Source: Halichondria panicea (lineage: Eukaryota; Porifera; Demospongiae; Suberitida; Halichondriidae). Taken from it: a DNA stretch of 64,000 nt. A program made the translations under genes and the position numbers. The notes beneath the pieces were generated by a model. The model was given only the letters and a program-made list of their open reading frames with translations. It made no database searches and was not told the DNA's origin. The stretch is from assembly GCF_963675165.1 (NCBI RefSeq), contig NC_087385.1, positions 5,194,412 through 5,258,411 of the forward strand. The letters are read 5' to 3'. Positions within the stretch are counted from its first letter, which is position 1. The number at the start of each line of letters is the position of its first letter. This document shows, in pieces, positions 13,857 through 27,295 of this stretch.

Positions 13857-16800
13857 ATGGCTACAACGGAATACTTTAACGCTGAGTTAACAATACCAAT
13901 CAATTCAACCAGCCCCTCAAGAAATGTCCCCAAAAGACAAAAATGGCCAGCAATCAAGAAGGTACTGAGATCTAAAGGCAGACCGACTGAAGAACCTCAC
14001 AATTCATATCACTTAGAACTGTATACGCCTGAGTTCCATTCCACCCTTACCCCTCTCTATCAATGCTTCAGTGAGGCCGAAAGTGTCATCAAGTTGTTGG
14101 AAGATTTAACGAGAAAAGACTCTGAATTAGCCACAAACCTTGAAGCTGAAAACTTGAACCGTAGCTCTCATGCTCACCGACAGACTTTGGAGGAAGACAG
14201 GGAGATTATATTCACTGCGAGTGGGTCAACCACCAATAACATACAGATAAACTCTTATATCGATTTCCTTGCGACTTTCATTGGCTTGTTTCTTCGTTCG
14301 CGATTCCTCACTGACCAAGAAGACATTCCACGTGACCATGATCGTCATAGAGTCCTATCCTCACTAGCTGATGTACAGTGCCCCGAAGACTTGAGTATCT
14401 TCAGGAGAGTGTTTGTGAACCCACATCAGGTTGGATTAAAGTTCCAAGAAGGAGAGATACAAGAACTGTACAATGGAACACCAGTCAATCACCTAGCGAA
14501 GTTTCTCGATGTTGTTGTCGTCAATTTCTTGAGTTCTGTCACAGAGAATACCAGTCCTGCTGCTGTTTGTTGGGCGATCGATTATCTCCTAAAACTTCTC
14601 AGAGAACTCTACAATTCTCTCAGTCTTCTCGGCTCCCCAGGTTGGTACGGAGCTCCACCCATTCGTAGTCGAAAGAAAACTGCTACGAACAGACCAAGTA
14701 TCAGTCGTCCTCCAATTTTTACCCCACCTCTGGTTTTTGTAGGTACACCTCCCTCGAGCCCCATTCGGACCAATCAGTCAGTCAGTTTAATGCTGGACCC
14801 TGAGACAGGACAACACAGCCCCCACCCCTCATCAAGGGGTGGAGCATCACCCATCTTCCATCGTCCACCCAGCCCCTTGTTCAACAGTACTAAAACGCTA
14901 CAAGACACTGAACAACATGCATCCCCTGCACGCTTGCAACTGGAAACATCTCCCCCAAGAAACTTTTTAGGCTCACCGAGAGTCTCTCCTGCTCATGGTG
15001 CAGAGCTGCACACTCATCTTGGACGCTCTTTTCATTCCGCCAGTCCACCCGGCCTTGGTAGTATTCGAGAAGACCTTGTACAGGAAGATAGTGATCCACC
15101 TCGATCACCAAGTCCTGCCGAAGAAGAAGTGAGATCTAAAATAAAGTCTCTAGCGGACATTCCGCAAGTTGACAAGGAGCAGGAATTGAGAACTGGAGTA
15201 ACCAGTGAAGGAAGAGTAAGTTTGATTGCCATTCTCACAGCCATCTCCAATCTCCCTCAATCGGAGGTACTCTGGAACAACAAAACACTAGGGGAGAAGT
15301 GCTTCTCTCTCATTCAGATGTGCCTGGATCTTGGTCTCCCTCCTAAACATCACGAGGCTGCTCAGGCAAAACCTATGGCAACGGCTCAGACTAGAAGAGA
15401 AAAGTTTCGAAGTCAAGACAATCTTGCCTTTGCACTGCATGGTACGGAGAAACCCAATGTCGTTCATGCCAAGTTTGTAGTGGAGGCTTCAGTGAATGCT
15501 TTGATACAGTGTGCCACTAGTTTGATAGTAGGCTGTGCCAATGAAGGGTTGTACTGCTCTCTAAAGTATCTTCGCCTACCATACCAAAACCTCTCTTCCC
15601 ACAATCGACTCATTCGTCTACTACAAAGAATCGATGATCACTCTCCGGCAACTTTCCGAAAAGCCCTAGCAACGTTCTCCCAACCCTCCAATTCAACTGC
15701 TCGCAAACTGTTCCACTTCCTCCACGTTATTCTGCAGTACTGTTCGGGTAGCTCTGAGATGGTGGGTAGTAACAGTCTCATGGTGGACGTTGTGGTGGGT
15801 GTACTGAGGTCAGCAGTGGATAGGCTCGTGGAGTTGGACATCACTGAACCCTCTATCCAAAATGTGAGTGAATCACTGTTGATGTGTGTGTGTGTCAATC
15901 TTGTGTGCATATACATTCCAAATTCTTTATGTGTTTTGGTAACAGTACCCACGCTTTTGATTTGATTTGTAGTGTCCAGGGAATTGTTTAAATTATCGTG
16001 CCCAATACAAGAATGCAACATGAGATTACTGTACTGAGTTGTACATATCCCCATAACTACTATCACCCCCCCCCACCCCCTGCAGAGTGTGGTCAGTGAG
16101 GCATGCAGTTTCTTCCAGTACGCCCACTCCATCCTCAACGAATATTCTCTCTCTCACATCAGTGACACTAAACACCTTGAGATGTACCTTCATCGTATTG
16201 CTCTCTCCGTTATCCTCCCTCCACCCCCATCACGACCTGATGATCATGTGATCCCTGACAACCTCCAGGGAGCAGCCACACCCCTCTTAGCAATGCGAGA
16301 GAGGAGAGAAGGTCGCACAAGACAGCCGAATGTGAACTCACCTATTGAGCCCAATAAGACAGAGAAGAGCTTCACCATGCCTGCCAAGAAAGGAAGCTTT
16401 ATTCAGCCAGCTTTACAACGTACAAAGAAGAACCTTGGTGAAAGGACTCGCAGTGGATCACTCAATATGCCTTCAGGAGGGGGAGCTGCAACGCCTAAAA
16501 CAAAGTTCAAGAAGCAACGAAGCTTGCACTCAGATCTTGGACGGACCCCTTCCTCTTCTCATAGCGAGGCTAGTGTGGACTCCAGACTAAGTGGCACAAG
16601 TGAAAAGCTGGGCACTGACGAGAAGGAGATTGGCTCTGATTGGAGGGGACTACAACTGGACGTACTGAGAGGACGTATTCAGAGGCTGGTAGTTCTACTC
16701 AACACATCTGTACCGGGGACTGTCCCTGATCCCGACATGCTGGCATCACTCATTGATCTGGTATGTTAATTCTATGATAATTGCTAGGCAAAATTACACG

Positions 16801-19800
16801 CATAGCTTATAAAGCATATTTCAGTTTTGTTACTGCTAAATTACAACCCATACTTACTTCCTTAGGAAGCACCAAGTTTTATGTGGGGTCTTTTTTCGGT
16901 AGCTAATTTTTGCGCTTCTGTACAGTATGTGCAATTATTGTCTAGTATTATGTCTATCATGTGAGATTGTTTGTTAATTTGTGGGTTTCAGTCAGTGACT
17001 GAAGTCAAGCTTTATAGATATCCTGTATTTGGCCTGATATGCACTGATTTTACTGTCATGATAATTATTATACTAACGTACAAAAGTAATCTAATGTCTT
17101 CTCTTCCTGAAATCCCACTTACGTACATTGTAGTACTACTCACAAAGAAAGAGAGGGGTGTAAACAATTACATACTCTCTCGGTCATTCTTTTGTTGTTC
17201 TTGGCCAATCCTAACATTTTTGTCGTCTAGTGTTAAGTGTGTTGCACATTAGCATTTCTCTTACATAACTGACCCTCTTCCCTCCATAGTGTGATGGCAA
17301 GACGGTGGTTTCCAGGGCAATGGTTCTGCTAGAGTGTGCCATGTTTGTGAGCAAGCTGCGTACTCAAGATCTGCCTACCGTGTGGGTCATACACAACAAG
17401 GAACACAACTCCCACCTAATGCATTCTGTCAGCAACAACTTGAAGAAATGGGCGGAGGCAATAAGTGATAAACTGCGAGTCATTGAGCTACGAGAGAGGG
17501 AGATCATTAACAGAATGAGATTTGCTGATAAGTCATCAAACGTTGAACCCGTTTTCGAGGAAGAGCCTGTATTCCCAAGCGACCAATCGGATCAATCAGA
17601 GGACAACTCTGTAGCCGTGTGTTATGCTGTCAAAATGGCTGCTTGTCAGCTGTTGCTCGAGATCACACGATTTTTGCGAGACCCACCAGAACAGTTTTGT
17701 GGTTGGTCAGTCAACCGGAGGATATCTACGAGATTAAACTCTGTGGTAAACGATGAAATGGAGCGAAAACAGTCAGTCTCGAGTGTTCAATCATCCGACA
17801 ACGAATCAATACCCGGAGGTGGATTCATGTCTCTGCCCTCAAGTGGTTTTCATCAGACACATTCTCCAAGCCATACCAGAGGACGTTTTGGCAGTAACCT
17901 CTCCGTAGAAGATGCGGAAACTTTGCCCCGACAGAACTCTATCGAGGAGAATAGTGGATCGACCAGTCCAATAAAGAAACGTGTTTCTGTCTACCTCCGA
18001 GTGAACAGTACTGGCGGTACCATCTCCAGAAGCAGCTCTCTGAAGAGACCGTCTAAAGTGATTCGAGTGATAGACGCACCGGGACAAGTTAGAACAAATA
18101 CTTCGTCAGCCATTCATTCTCGCCGAGAGGCCTTGACTGCATCTACTGTGAACGCTCTCCACCAATCGCTGTACACCGGTAACGCTCGGAGTGGTCGAAG
18201 GCCGTCTGTGGCTGGTATAATGGGTTCCATAACTGTGGCATCGCATCACCCCCTTCCAGCCAAGTATCGCAGACAATCTGTTGGAGCTACTCTCTTTAAG
18301 CAAGCCTCTCTGGGAGAAGCAGACCGAGTGACTCCCTCTGAAGTTCCTGTGTCCTCTAAGACCTCTACAACTGGTCATACACTTTCTACTCTTAGAAACA
18401 GAGCAAGAAAAGCAATGCAAACTCTCAGAAGACGGCCCACCAAATCGCGACTAAGCTCCGAGTCTGGCCTCTCCCCCAACAGCAGCCCTAATGCCCATGG
18501 AAGAAAACAATTCTACCAGAGGAGCACCAGCCATGTAGGAGGTAGCTTTTCACATCCAGGGGCGGCTGAAGAACGTTCACTTCAGTGCTCATGGCTGAGG
18601 ATCATTGAACATTTGATTGTGGTAGAACATGCAAACAGTTGCAAAGTTAAACTACGACATAATATGGCATGCAGACAGTTAATATCAGCACTCAAAATGG
18701 TCTACTCTGCCAAGTACGAGGAGAAAAAGCCAGCTGCTGACACCAATGTCAAAGGCCCCACCATGTCTAGGAGTCTAAGTCTGATGTTTACTCATAGAAT
18801 ATCTCAGCGATTTTCAGAAGCTGGTGAGGGAAGCACTACTAGCTCACTATACGGTGGCAGTTTGACGTCAGAGAACCTGAGAAGAAGATCACAGAAACCA
18901 GGTGTTGGCACTCCCAAACGAGTCGTTTCCATGCCAGCTGCTCTCTCAAATCAAACCACGGGTTCTTTTTCTAGCATCAATTTCTCACGATTAAATTCTC
19001 TCCAGTTTTCGAGTACACTAATGGCGCTTGGAGATGGGGATGAGAGCATCGCGTTGTTCCTGGAGGCCGAGTCAACCTACCCCCGTGCATATCTCAATGC
19101 CGAGCTGGACGAGCAAAGAAGAGAGTACTTATCATCAGAGCTGCTGGGGATGATGCACGTTCCATTCTCCATTTTAGTACATGCTGCCCCTGCCCTCCAC
19201 GTCTCCACACTGTCGCGCTTGAAGCCCCTCGCCTGGGACGCCTTGTTGGACCATGACAAGGAGCTATCACGGGCAGCAGGTGATTTGTGTGTGTGTGACT
19301 GTGTGTTATTTTGTGTCTAATTGCTACTACAGTTGTATGTAGAAAGAAAGGTTCAAAGCATTGCATTCTGATAGTTTCTGTATACAAACAGAGACCTGGT
19401 TTCTTGTACTTGTGGTTTGTGAGGACTCTTTAACTTCTCCCCCCCTCCCTCCCCCCACGACACAGGTGCCTTTTTCCTGTTGGCATGTCTCAAAGAGACC
19501 AGTTCTGGAGTGAAAGCTTTTGTAGAGGAGCACGTACTCAAGGGGGGTCCTCAAGAACAGCGGGGGGCCATACTGAGATTCAAGACTCTGTGGGAGACTC
19601 GCTATCATGTCTGGCCCAGGATGGAGGAGAGGGCTCAGAAGAAATTGTGTGTCAATGACAATAAGAAAGTGGGTACACGTGTGTAATACAAATATGTTTT
19701 TGTGTTTTTTGTTTGAAGCTTAAACTGGATTGCTTAAACTGGATCTACATGTACGTAGTGCTATTGTGATCATATAAGTATGACTATAGGATATGTCTCG

Positions 19801-22555
19801 ATTCCTGTAGGTTGATGAGGAGCACAAGACGATAGGCTACTCTCTCCCAGCAACACTCTTAGGACAGGTGACTGACACTGTTCCCCTTGCCCCCTGGGAA
19901 TTCTCTGCCGTGTGTACCAACAAGACGTGTGCTGATAACCCCAACCTCTGCTACCGCTCCACTCAGCACATCACTGTTATTCATAGCGACGAGATCACGG
20001 CAGCTGTCAAGGACTACAGTGTGTCTGGGGTGTCTCTATTGCAGGAGGCCAGCTCCAAGCCAGCTAACGTCTTTTTGGGCATAGAAGCCGATGATGACGT
20101 TGGTGAGTCAAACCCAACTGCTTAGACTCTGGTTAAAATTATGTGCACGGTTAATTTTTGCATTCCACCTTTTAAAACCATTAACCTTTTTCACTTGACT
20201 TGCAATGCAAACCTAATTAGAGAAACCGTAAGCCAACCACTACAGTGTACACAGTGGGACCACAACATAAGCTCTGTACACTTGAGGTCAATTAGTGTAG
20301 AAGTTCAGCTTTTTGCTTCAACACTACTACAGAGGATTTCAGGTTGGTGGGCAGAACTTAAAAGTTGAAGTGCACTCAACCATGACCACACCAAACTGTA
20401 TGTTTCTTCCTATACCGTATAGCGGGTAAGTTTCGTGGAATAAAAATTCGTTCAACTCGAAAAACGGTGGTTTTCGTGAGTAAAAATTTCGTTTAGTCTC
20501 GTGGCTGCACGGCATTCCTACGTTCCGATAAGCCACGCCTACATTAAAATTTCGTGGAGGTCAGCCTGCCCACGAAAATAACGAATATTTTACCCCACGA
20601 AAATTACCCGCTATACGGTACTAATGCAATTAGTGGTCATGGTTGACTGCACTTCAACTTTTAACTTCTGCCAACCAACCTGAAATCCTCTGTAGTACTG
20701 TATCTTAGAGCATTATTTATAATACCGTACATTGTATGGCCATGATAATTGTTACGTTGTTAACTGCAGGTAATATTGAAAAATGGGAGGCCGTCAAGAC
20801 AACCCTGTTTCCACACTCACTGCTACCGCTCATACGCTTCCTCATCACATTGCTCACCTCCACACCCTCACAACCTACCACCCCCTCACAAGATGCACAG
20901 CTGGACATGAGTGAGCTGGCTCGGGGAGTCGTGTGGCAGTGCATGCTGGAGGACGAGTACCTGTTCTTACAACCTCTCTTGGACCAGTTCAACAAACTGT
21001 ACATCTTAATCAAGGAGGAGTCCAGTAGGAGCGCCACTGACATTGAGAATATTCTGGTGAGTTCACTATAATAGAATTTATGTGCTTTGGAAGGTTATAG
21101 GGTTTGATTGGGCCCACTAGATGCTGCCTTGTTGTATTTTGTGTTGCCCAATAAGTCTTATTGGTTAATTGGAAGCTTACATTCTACAGCTGGTGTTTAT
21201 TCCTCAAGCAAAACATTGTTCCCATAACTATCATGTACATGTATGCCTTCAAGTGTGTTCACCACAAATGTTGCTGGTAAAACCGAAGGCATGGTAAATC
21301 TTTATCCGATAATATTTTGAGGTAATCATGTCATGTGATGGAGCTCTATAATGTTTGGACCTTCGAAATTCAAGTTAGGGTTATAATGATTATAATTATG
21401 ATGTTTACTTGCTGTCTCCCTTGTAGGCTGATATTCTGGAGCCATTTCACGTTCTCTTGCAAAGCTTTAACACGCTCCCGTCGAGAGCAGCTCACTTCCT
21501 GTTCAACAACTTTATGGGTATGGTCATGAAGCATACGGACCAGCCCATGGTCCACTCCCCCAGGATCATCCAGAGCATGCTCACACTGGCAGAAATGGTA
21601 ATCAAGGTTAAGTAGTATAATTATGGCACTTACATTAATTAAATTATGAATGTAAAAGTTTAAAAAAAATTTTTTTTAGTTACATGTACGTGTATATTTA
21701 GTTTTGACCTCCCTCCTCCCTCTGCCCCTGCTTACGGTAGGTGGTCCCCAGTGTTCAAGGCCTGGACTCCAAGGTCCTCAAGAACAGCCTTAAGAAGGAG
21801 AACTGCTATACTACTGTCATGACAACGGCTCGTATCCGTGGCGTTGAGAAGGTGTGTGTGACGGACCTCACTGATGCAGGGCCAGTGTTCTATAGAGTGA
21901 CGGATGGGATGACGTTTGCTAACCTGATTGCAGAGGTTTGTAAGAGAGATCGTGTCTCTTTGGAGCTGCTCAACAACTGGTACCTCGTTGATGCCGGGAG
22001 GGGTGAGTGTTGTATACGCTTATTTCTACTCCATCGGTATACTTGCATCGTGCAAATGATGTAGCATGCATGTGTGACAGTGTCTAACAAGCGAATTGTA
22101 ACTACATGTATTGAACCACTCAAGCATGTACATGTACTTTTATTGGAGTCTTTAATGGAACTACCTCCCCCCTCTCTCAGATGTTCCTGTCCTGAGCAGT
22201 CTGTATATCAAGGACTTGTACAGTGCTCCCCTTGACGGCCAATGCCCCACCTTCCTCCTTAAGGCAGCTTCGCGGTCGGACAAACTCTGGGCACGACAGA
22301 TGGATCAGCTGTTTGTGCACAAGATGAGTGAGCTCCTGAGGGTGCAGTTCGCGACACAGCTGCTACATACCGGGCCGGATGTGGAGAAGGGTGTGGCTTA
22401 CTCAGAGGTGCGGGTTTATTATACATACAGTGTACATGCATGTACTTAACAAACAGGCATTGATCAAGCATACTGCATTTAGGTTAACCTGCATTTACAT
22501 AAATCATATAGCTTTGTGTCAAGGCTATCATTAAACTGTTGAGTATGTGCACACC

Positions 22556-22593
<38 letters not shown>

Positions 22594-25500
22594 GTATGCC
22601 CAGCCAAACCATCAGTTCATCCACAAGGAGCTGGTTGAGCTCAACTCTTTCCCTCGTAAAGTTCTCACGAGTGTTCTACAGGAAGCTGGCCGGGGGGCCT
22701 TGGGCCACTACCCTCTGAACGCATCAGACATCATGCTCAAAGGAACATGGGTCAAGTTCGTATTAGAGCTCTTCAAATCAGTCAAGCCAGACTTCAATTG
22801 GTCTAACAATATAGTGCTGTTCCTGAACGTGATCAACGGAGCTATGTTATTGCACGGAGAGAACCACACCATTCTCAGACTCTGTCTAGTCTCTTTACTA
22901 ACTGCAGCTGCCAAATTTAACTCTGTGTTCAAACGAGATGGCTACCAGATGATAGTGCCCGTGTTGATCCAGGTCTACGCCCTTCATATGCAGAACACGA
23001 TGATTACTGATGCTCTCAAGTTTGCCTGGTTCTACTTTTACCTGCTGGACGGGAACACTTTCATCTCTCAAGTTGCTGCTTCATCGTCGACTCTGTTCTC
23101 TGACACTGTGGCTTCTCTCTCCAGCAAGGTACATAGAACCATTCATTTATCTTATTTTGCATAATAATTTTTAACATTTGTACTGCCAATACCATTCACT
23201 ATATAAACCTGCATTATTGTATGATCCATGTTTCTGTGTTCAATTTTTATATGCCTTAATTGACAAGATGTAGCCACAAGTCTTAATGTGACCCCCTTCC
23301 CTCCCACAGATAAGCTCCAGTCATGTGCCCCTCCCTCCTGTCCCACCCCAGATGGAGGCTGAGCAGCTCCACAGACTGCAAGTGAGGGCAGTCTCTGAGT
23401 TGTTCACCTCCCTGGAGGCAGCCAAGCGTCATGACAACCTCAACATACTTGTGAGTGTGTGTGTGTAGGGGGGGGGGGGGGGGGGGTGGATGTAATACAT
23501 GCACTCTTGACTGAATGGTAGTAAACACATTAATATAGTAATTGACGACGCCTAAGACCAATTTACCCCCCCCCCATCACACACACACACAGCCTCTCTG
23601 TCAACAATGTCTGGATGAGGTAAACTACTACCGTCTGATATCTGATTCTGGACAGCGTCTCTCAATAGAGAATTCAGCTGCCCTCCTCATCACACTATGT
23701 ACATGGAACCCTGAGGCACTGCGAGGGATGCAAGTCCTCGTGAGCATGGACCATCTGAGTCTCCAGTTCCTCAAACTTATCCCGAGTAGAAACTCCCTCT
23801 CACTCATCAAATCACTTGAGTACCTCATCAGAGGCTGCGAGGCTCTTGCCAGGTTAGCACCCTTCCAACATAATTTTCGTAAGGCCTTAATTGGTTTCAT
23901 GATCCACTGCGATTCTGAACCTCGGTGAAATTATATTATAATGCCTTAGTTATATGGAATAGTCAACATTTATAAACTTGTGTGATATGTGATATTATAC
24001 ACACAACAACTGAACAATTTCTTCACTACAGACACCATCAGTTTCGAAAGGACAATACCTCAACTCATAAAGGGTTAGGTAAGGGGGTAATGGCCACTGA
24101 CCCCCTGACACCCGGCTACCCGCCTAGCAAAACCTTCAGCCTGGACATTGATGACAATGAGCCTGATCCTAAAGCGAAGGAGTCGGCAGCAAGGAAGGTG
24201 TCTGTTGTCATCAAGAAAAAGTTCCGCTTGCTTCTCAACCCCAATCAGAAAGGACCTGGCCTACAAGGTGCTTACTCTAGCTAGAGTGTGTAATGTCTGT
24301 GCATGCATGTGTGCTAAAACTAGTGGTTCAGAATGTGTTTTGTAATACTTAACAGGGTGTCGTCATACAGGATTTTGAAGTAGAGGGGGGAAAAGAAAAG
24401 TAACCAGAACATTTTGCTAAAAAAAATGTTAATTTCAATACCCTGTTACTGTAGTATGTAAAATTGCCAGCTATGGACACACTCAGTCATACAACTAGTA
24501 CATGAACGCACATTTTAGGGGGGGGATATCCCCCTTTCCCCCCTGTATGACACCCTGCTTAATCTTGATGACTGAGTTCCGTTATGTGCTCTGAAATTTA
24601 ACACAGCACTAGTAAATGTGATGTGGTACATACTCTTGTTTTGTTACTTGGTTTGTATGCTGAGTAACTAATGTGTGCATGTGCTGAATTGTCCCCTTGC
24701 AGGCAACTCCTCTGAGGTGAGTGTGAGTGAGAAGGTAACACAAGGGAAGAATCCATGGTCTGGGGTTGGTATCGACCACGGAATCATCACCTCTCAATTC
24801 AAGTATGTTTTTCAGCTTGCTGTACGAATATCGTAAATGTGTATGTTGGTATACAATTGACAATTTCTATTCTAATGCCCCTCCCCCCTATAGATTGCGA
24901 AGGCTTCAACACGAAAGCCAGCAAATCCTGCAGCTGTCTCGCGACTCCCTCCTCTCCATAGCAACCCAGTTTGTGGCTCACTTTGCCCATATTCGGATCA
25001 GTGAGTCTAGTAGGAGGGGACTTGGTGGGAGGAGGGCCTCCTATGTCCCTGAACTATCCCCACACACTGATCGAATAAAGATCCCCTTTGAACCGAACTC
25101 AGTAGCGGTAAGTATCTCTAACTGAAAGTGAATCAATTGTCTCTTATGCAAAAAGGATATGTCTAAAAAAGATTACGCTGCAATGTCTCCTTTTTTGTAG
25201 GTCCTCACATTTGTGGCCATTCAGTTACTGAAGCAGGGCTACACTAATGATCGTTATGAGGTGGTGCTCCAGGGGCGTGGTCTCACAGGGTTTATGACTT
25301 GTATCATCCCAAACATTGAGTGGAGTGAACCTTACTTCTCGTCTTTCCAAAACCTCCTCAATCGACTTCTCAAGTTTTTCAAGTACCTGCAGAAAGAATC
25401 AAGTGTAAGTGCACATAATTATATCATACAACAATCTTACTAGTGTATCGTATAGTTTTCCAGTTATCGTACAGTTTTTGTATATAGATATAGATTTAGT

Positions 25501-27236
25501 TCTCAAATTGTTTCAATTACAGAAAGCAATGATGGTCTGGGATAGTCTAACTGGCTTCATCACAGGTTTGTCACATGCAATGTAGGTAAATATCATACGT
25601 CACATCTACTAATGTTATGCAGGCCTCACACACACCATACACAACTCCCCCCTTTTGGTCCAAGGACAGGAGCAACATGTGCAGAAACTAAAGGTACTCA
25701 TCTTCCCTCCCTCAAAAAACGTTCCTTTGGGCCTTAGTTATACCCTTCTAGACGATAATGAGGTCAGTAATCATGTTTGATCTGCCTTCCCACACAGCTG
25801 CTGTTAGAGACTATAGTGACACTGCAACACTCTGGGGGGAATCCTCAGAATCAGTCGGCCTCTGCCCTCAAGCGCTCTCGTAGCATCCAGCGGATCCAGA
25901 CGCCTCTCCTTCAGTGTGCATCAGTCTCTTTCTCTGAGGCGGTGGTGGGTCTGGCAGTTGAGCTCATTGTTCTCACTCACGCCATTCCACAGACTAGACT
26001 AAGGTGTGTGTGTAGTGGGCTCAGTGTAAGGTGTTTCCTTGCAGAGTCATACTTGTGTATATAATGTGCAGTGTTTGTGTCTCGTAAAATTACTAAAAAT
26101 GTCATTTTCTTTAGAAATGTACGTAGCTGCCATGGTTGGTAATGTGTATGTACATGTACATGTAATGCCGTTGTCCCCCCCAAAGGTTTCATCTCTCCGA
26201 CCTTCTCTACCACAAGATCATCAAGGAGCACGAAGACCTTCTACTGTCGAAGATAGTCCTGCCCGTCTGTGTTCAACTTGGCCTCAGAAGTGAGTGTGAT
26301 CATTGTACCCTCGTTGAAGAATACCACGCATTTTATTTAAAAATGCTCATTAGCTGAGTTTGGCTGCCCCCATAACTCATACATTCATACTGTGTTTTGC
26401 AAGTTGCTTGTCATTGTGCACAGTAAACCACTAAATGGGCGTTGTCTATAGTACTACTGAGTCTGTAGTAAAGTGAATGTGTCTATTCAGCAAAAAAAAA
26501 TTAATTTGCTAACTTAGCTAGCTAAGCTGTTAGTGTATATGCACATGCAGTACTCTGTTGACTTGCTATACCTCTGTTGATTTGAGCCAGTATGGCAGTT
26601 GTTATAGTTATAGAAGTGCACTAAAAGAGCAGGTAGAAATTAGAGGACATAGAGAAAGTTATGAGTCAGCACATTCCTGATTACATCTAGTAACCACAGT
26701 AGTACTATAGACACCGCCCATTTACTGTGCACAATGAAAGCACCGCGGGTGCTGATGCCTCGGTGGAGGTGCCAAAGCTACATAACATAAAACTACTAAT
26801 AGCTAGCTTTTATACACACATTGATTATAATTATCATGATGAACATCTTTAATTTTGCTGCATGCAATCAACCGAATAGTGGGTAATGATCGACCATGAT
26901 TGTTGTTAAAAACGATCGATGCCAAAAGTTCAAGTCTAAAATTAATGGCTGCAAGTCAGCAGAGCCTTGCAGCTCTCTTCTCACTCTTGCAGCTACCAAT
27001 AGCTAGCGTTCTAGTGCAGAGCTAACTACTAAGTAGAGTAGTAACACTCGGTGAACAAGTTTTGCTACGGACTCTTCTGAAAAGGCTGCAATGGCATTCC
27101 AAGTAAGCAAAACTAGGCATAACTCGAGAACGAAGCATTATTTTGCAAATCCACAAATTAAAATCCAAGTAAACATGACTAGAAGCCTATAGAAACTCTT
27201 ACTTGCACTTGATTCATCCTTGAGCAGCTGTAGCGG

Positions 27237-27295
<59 letters not shown>

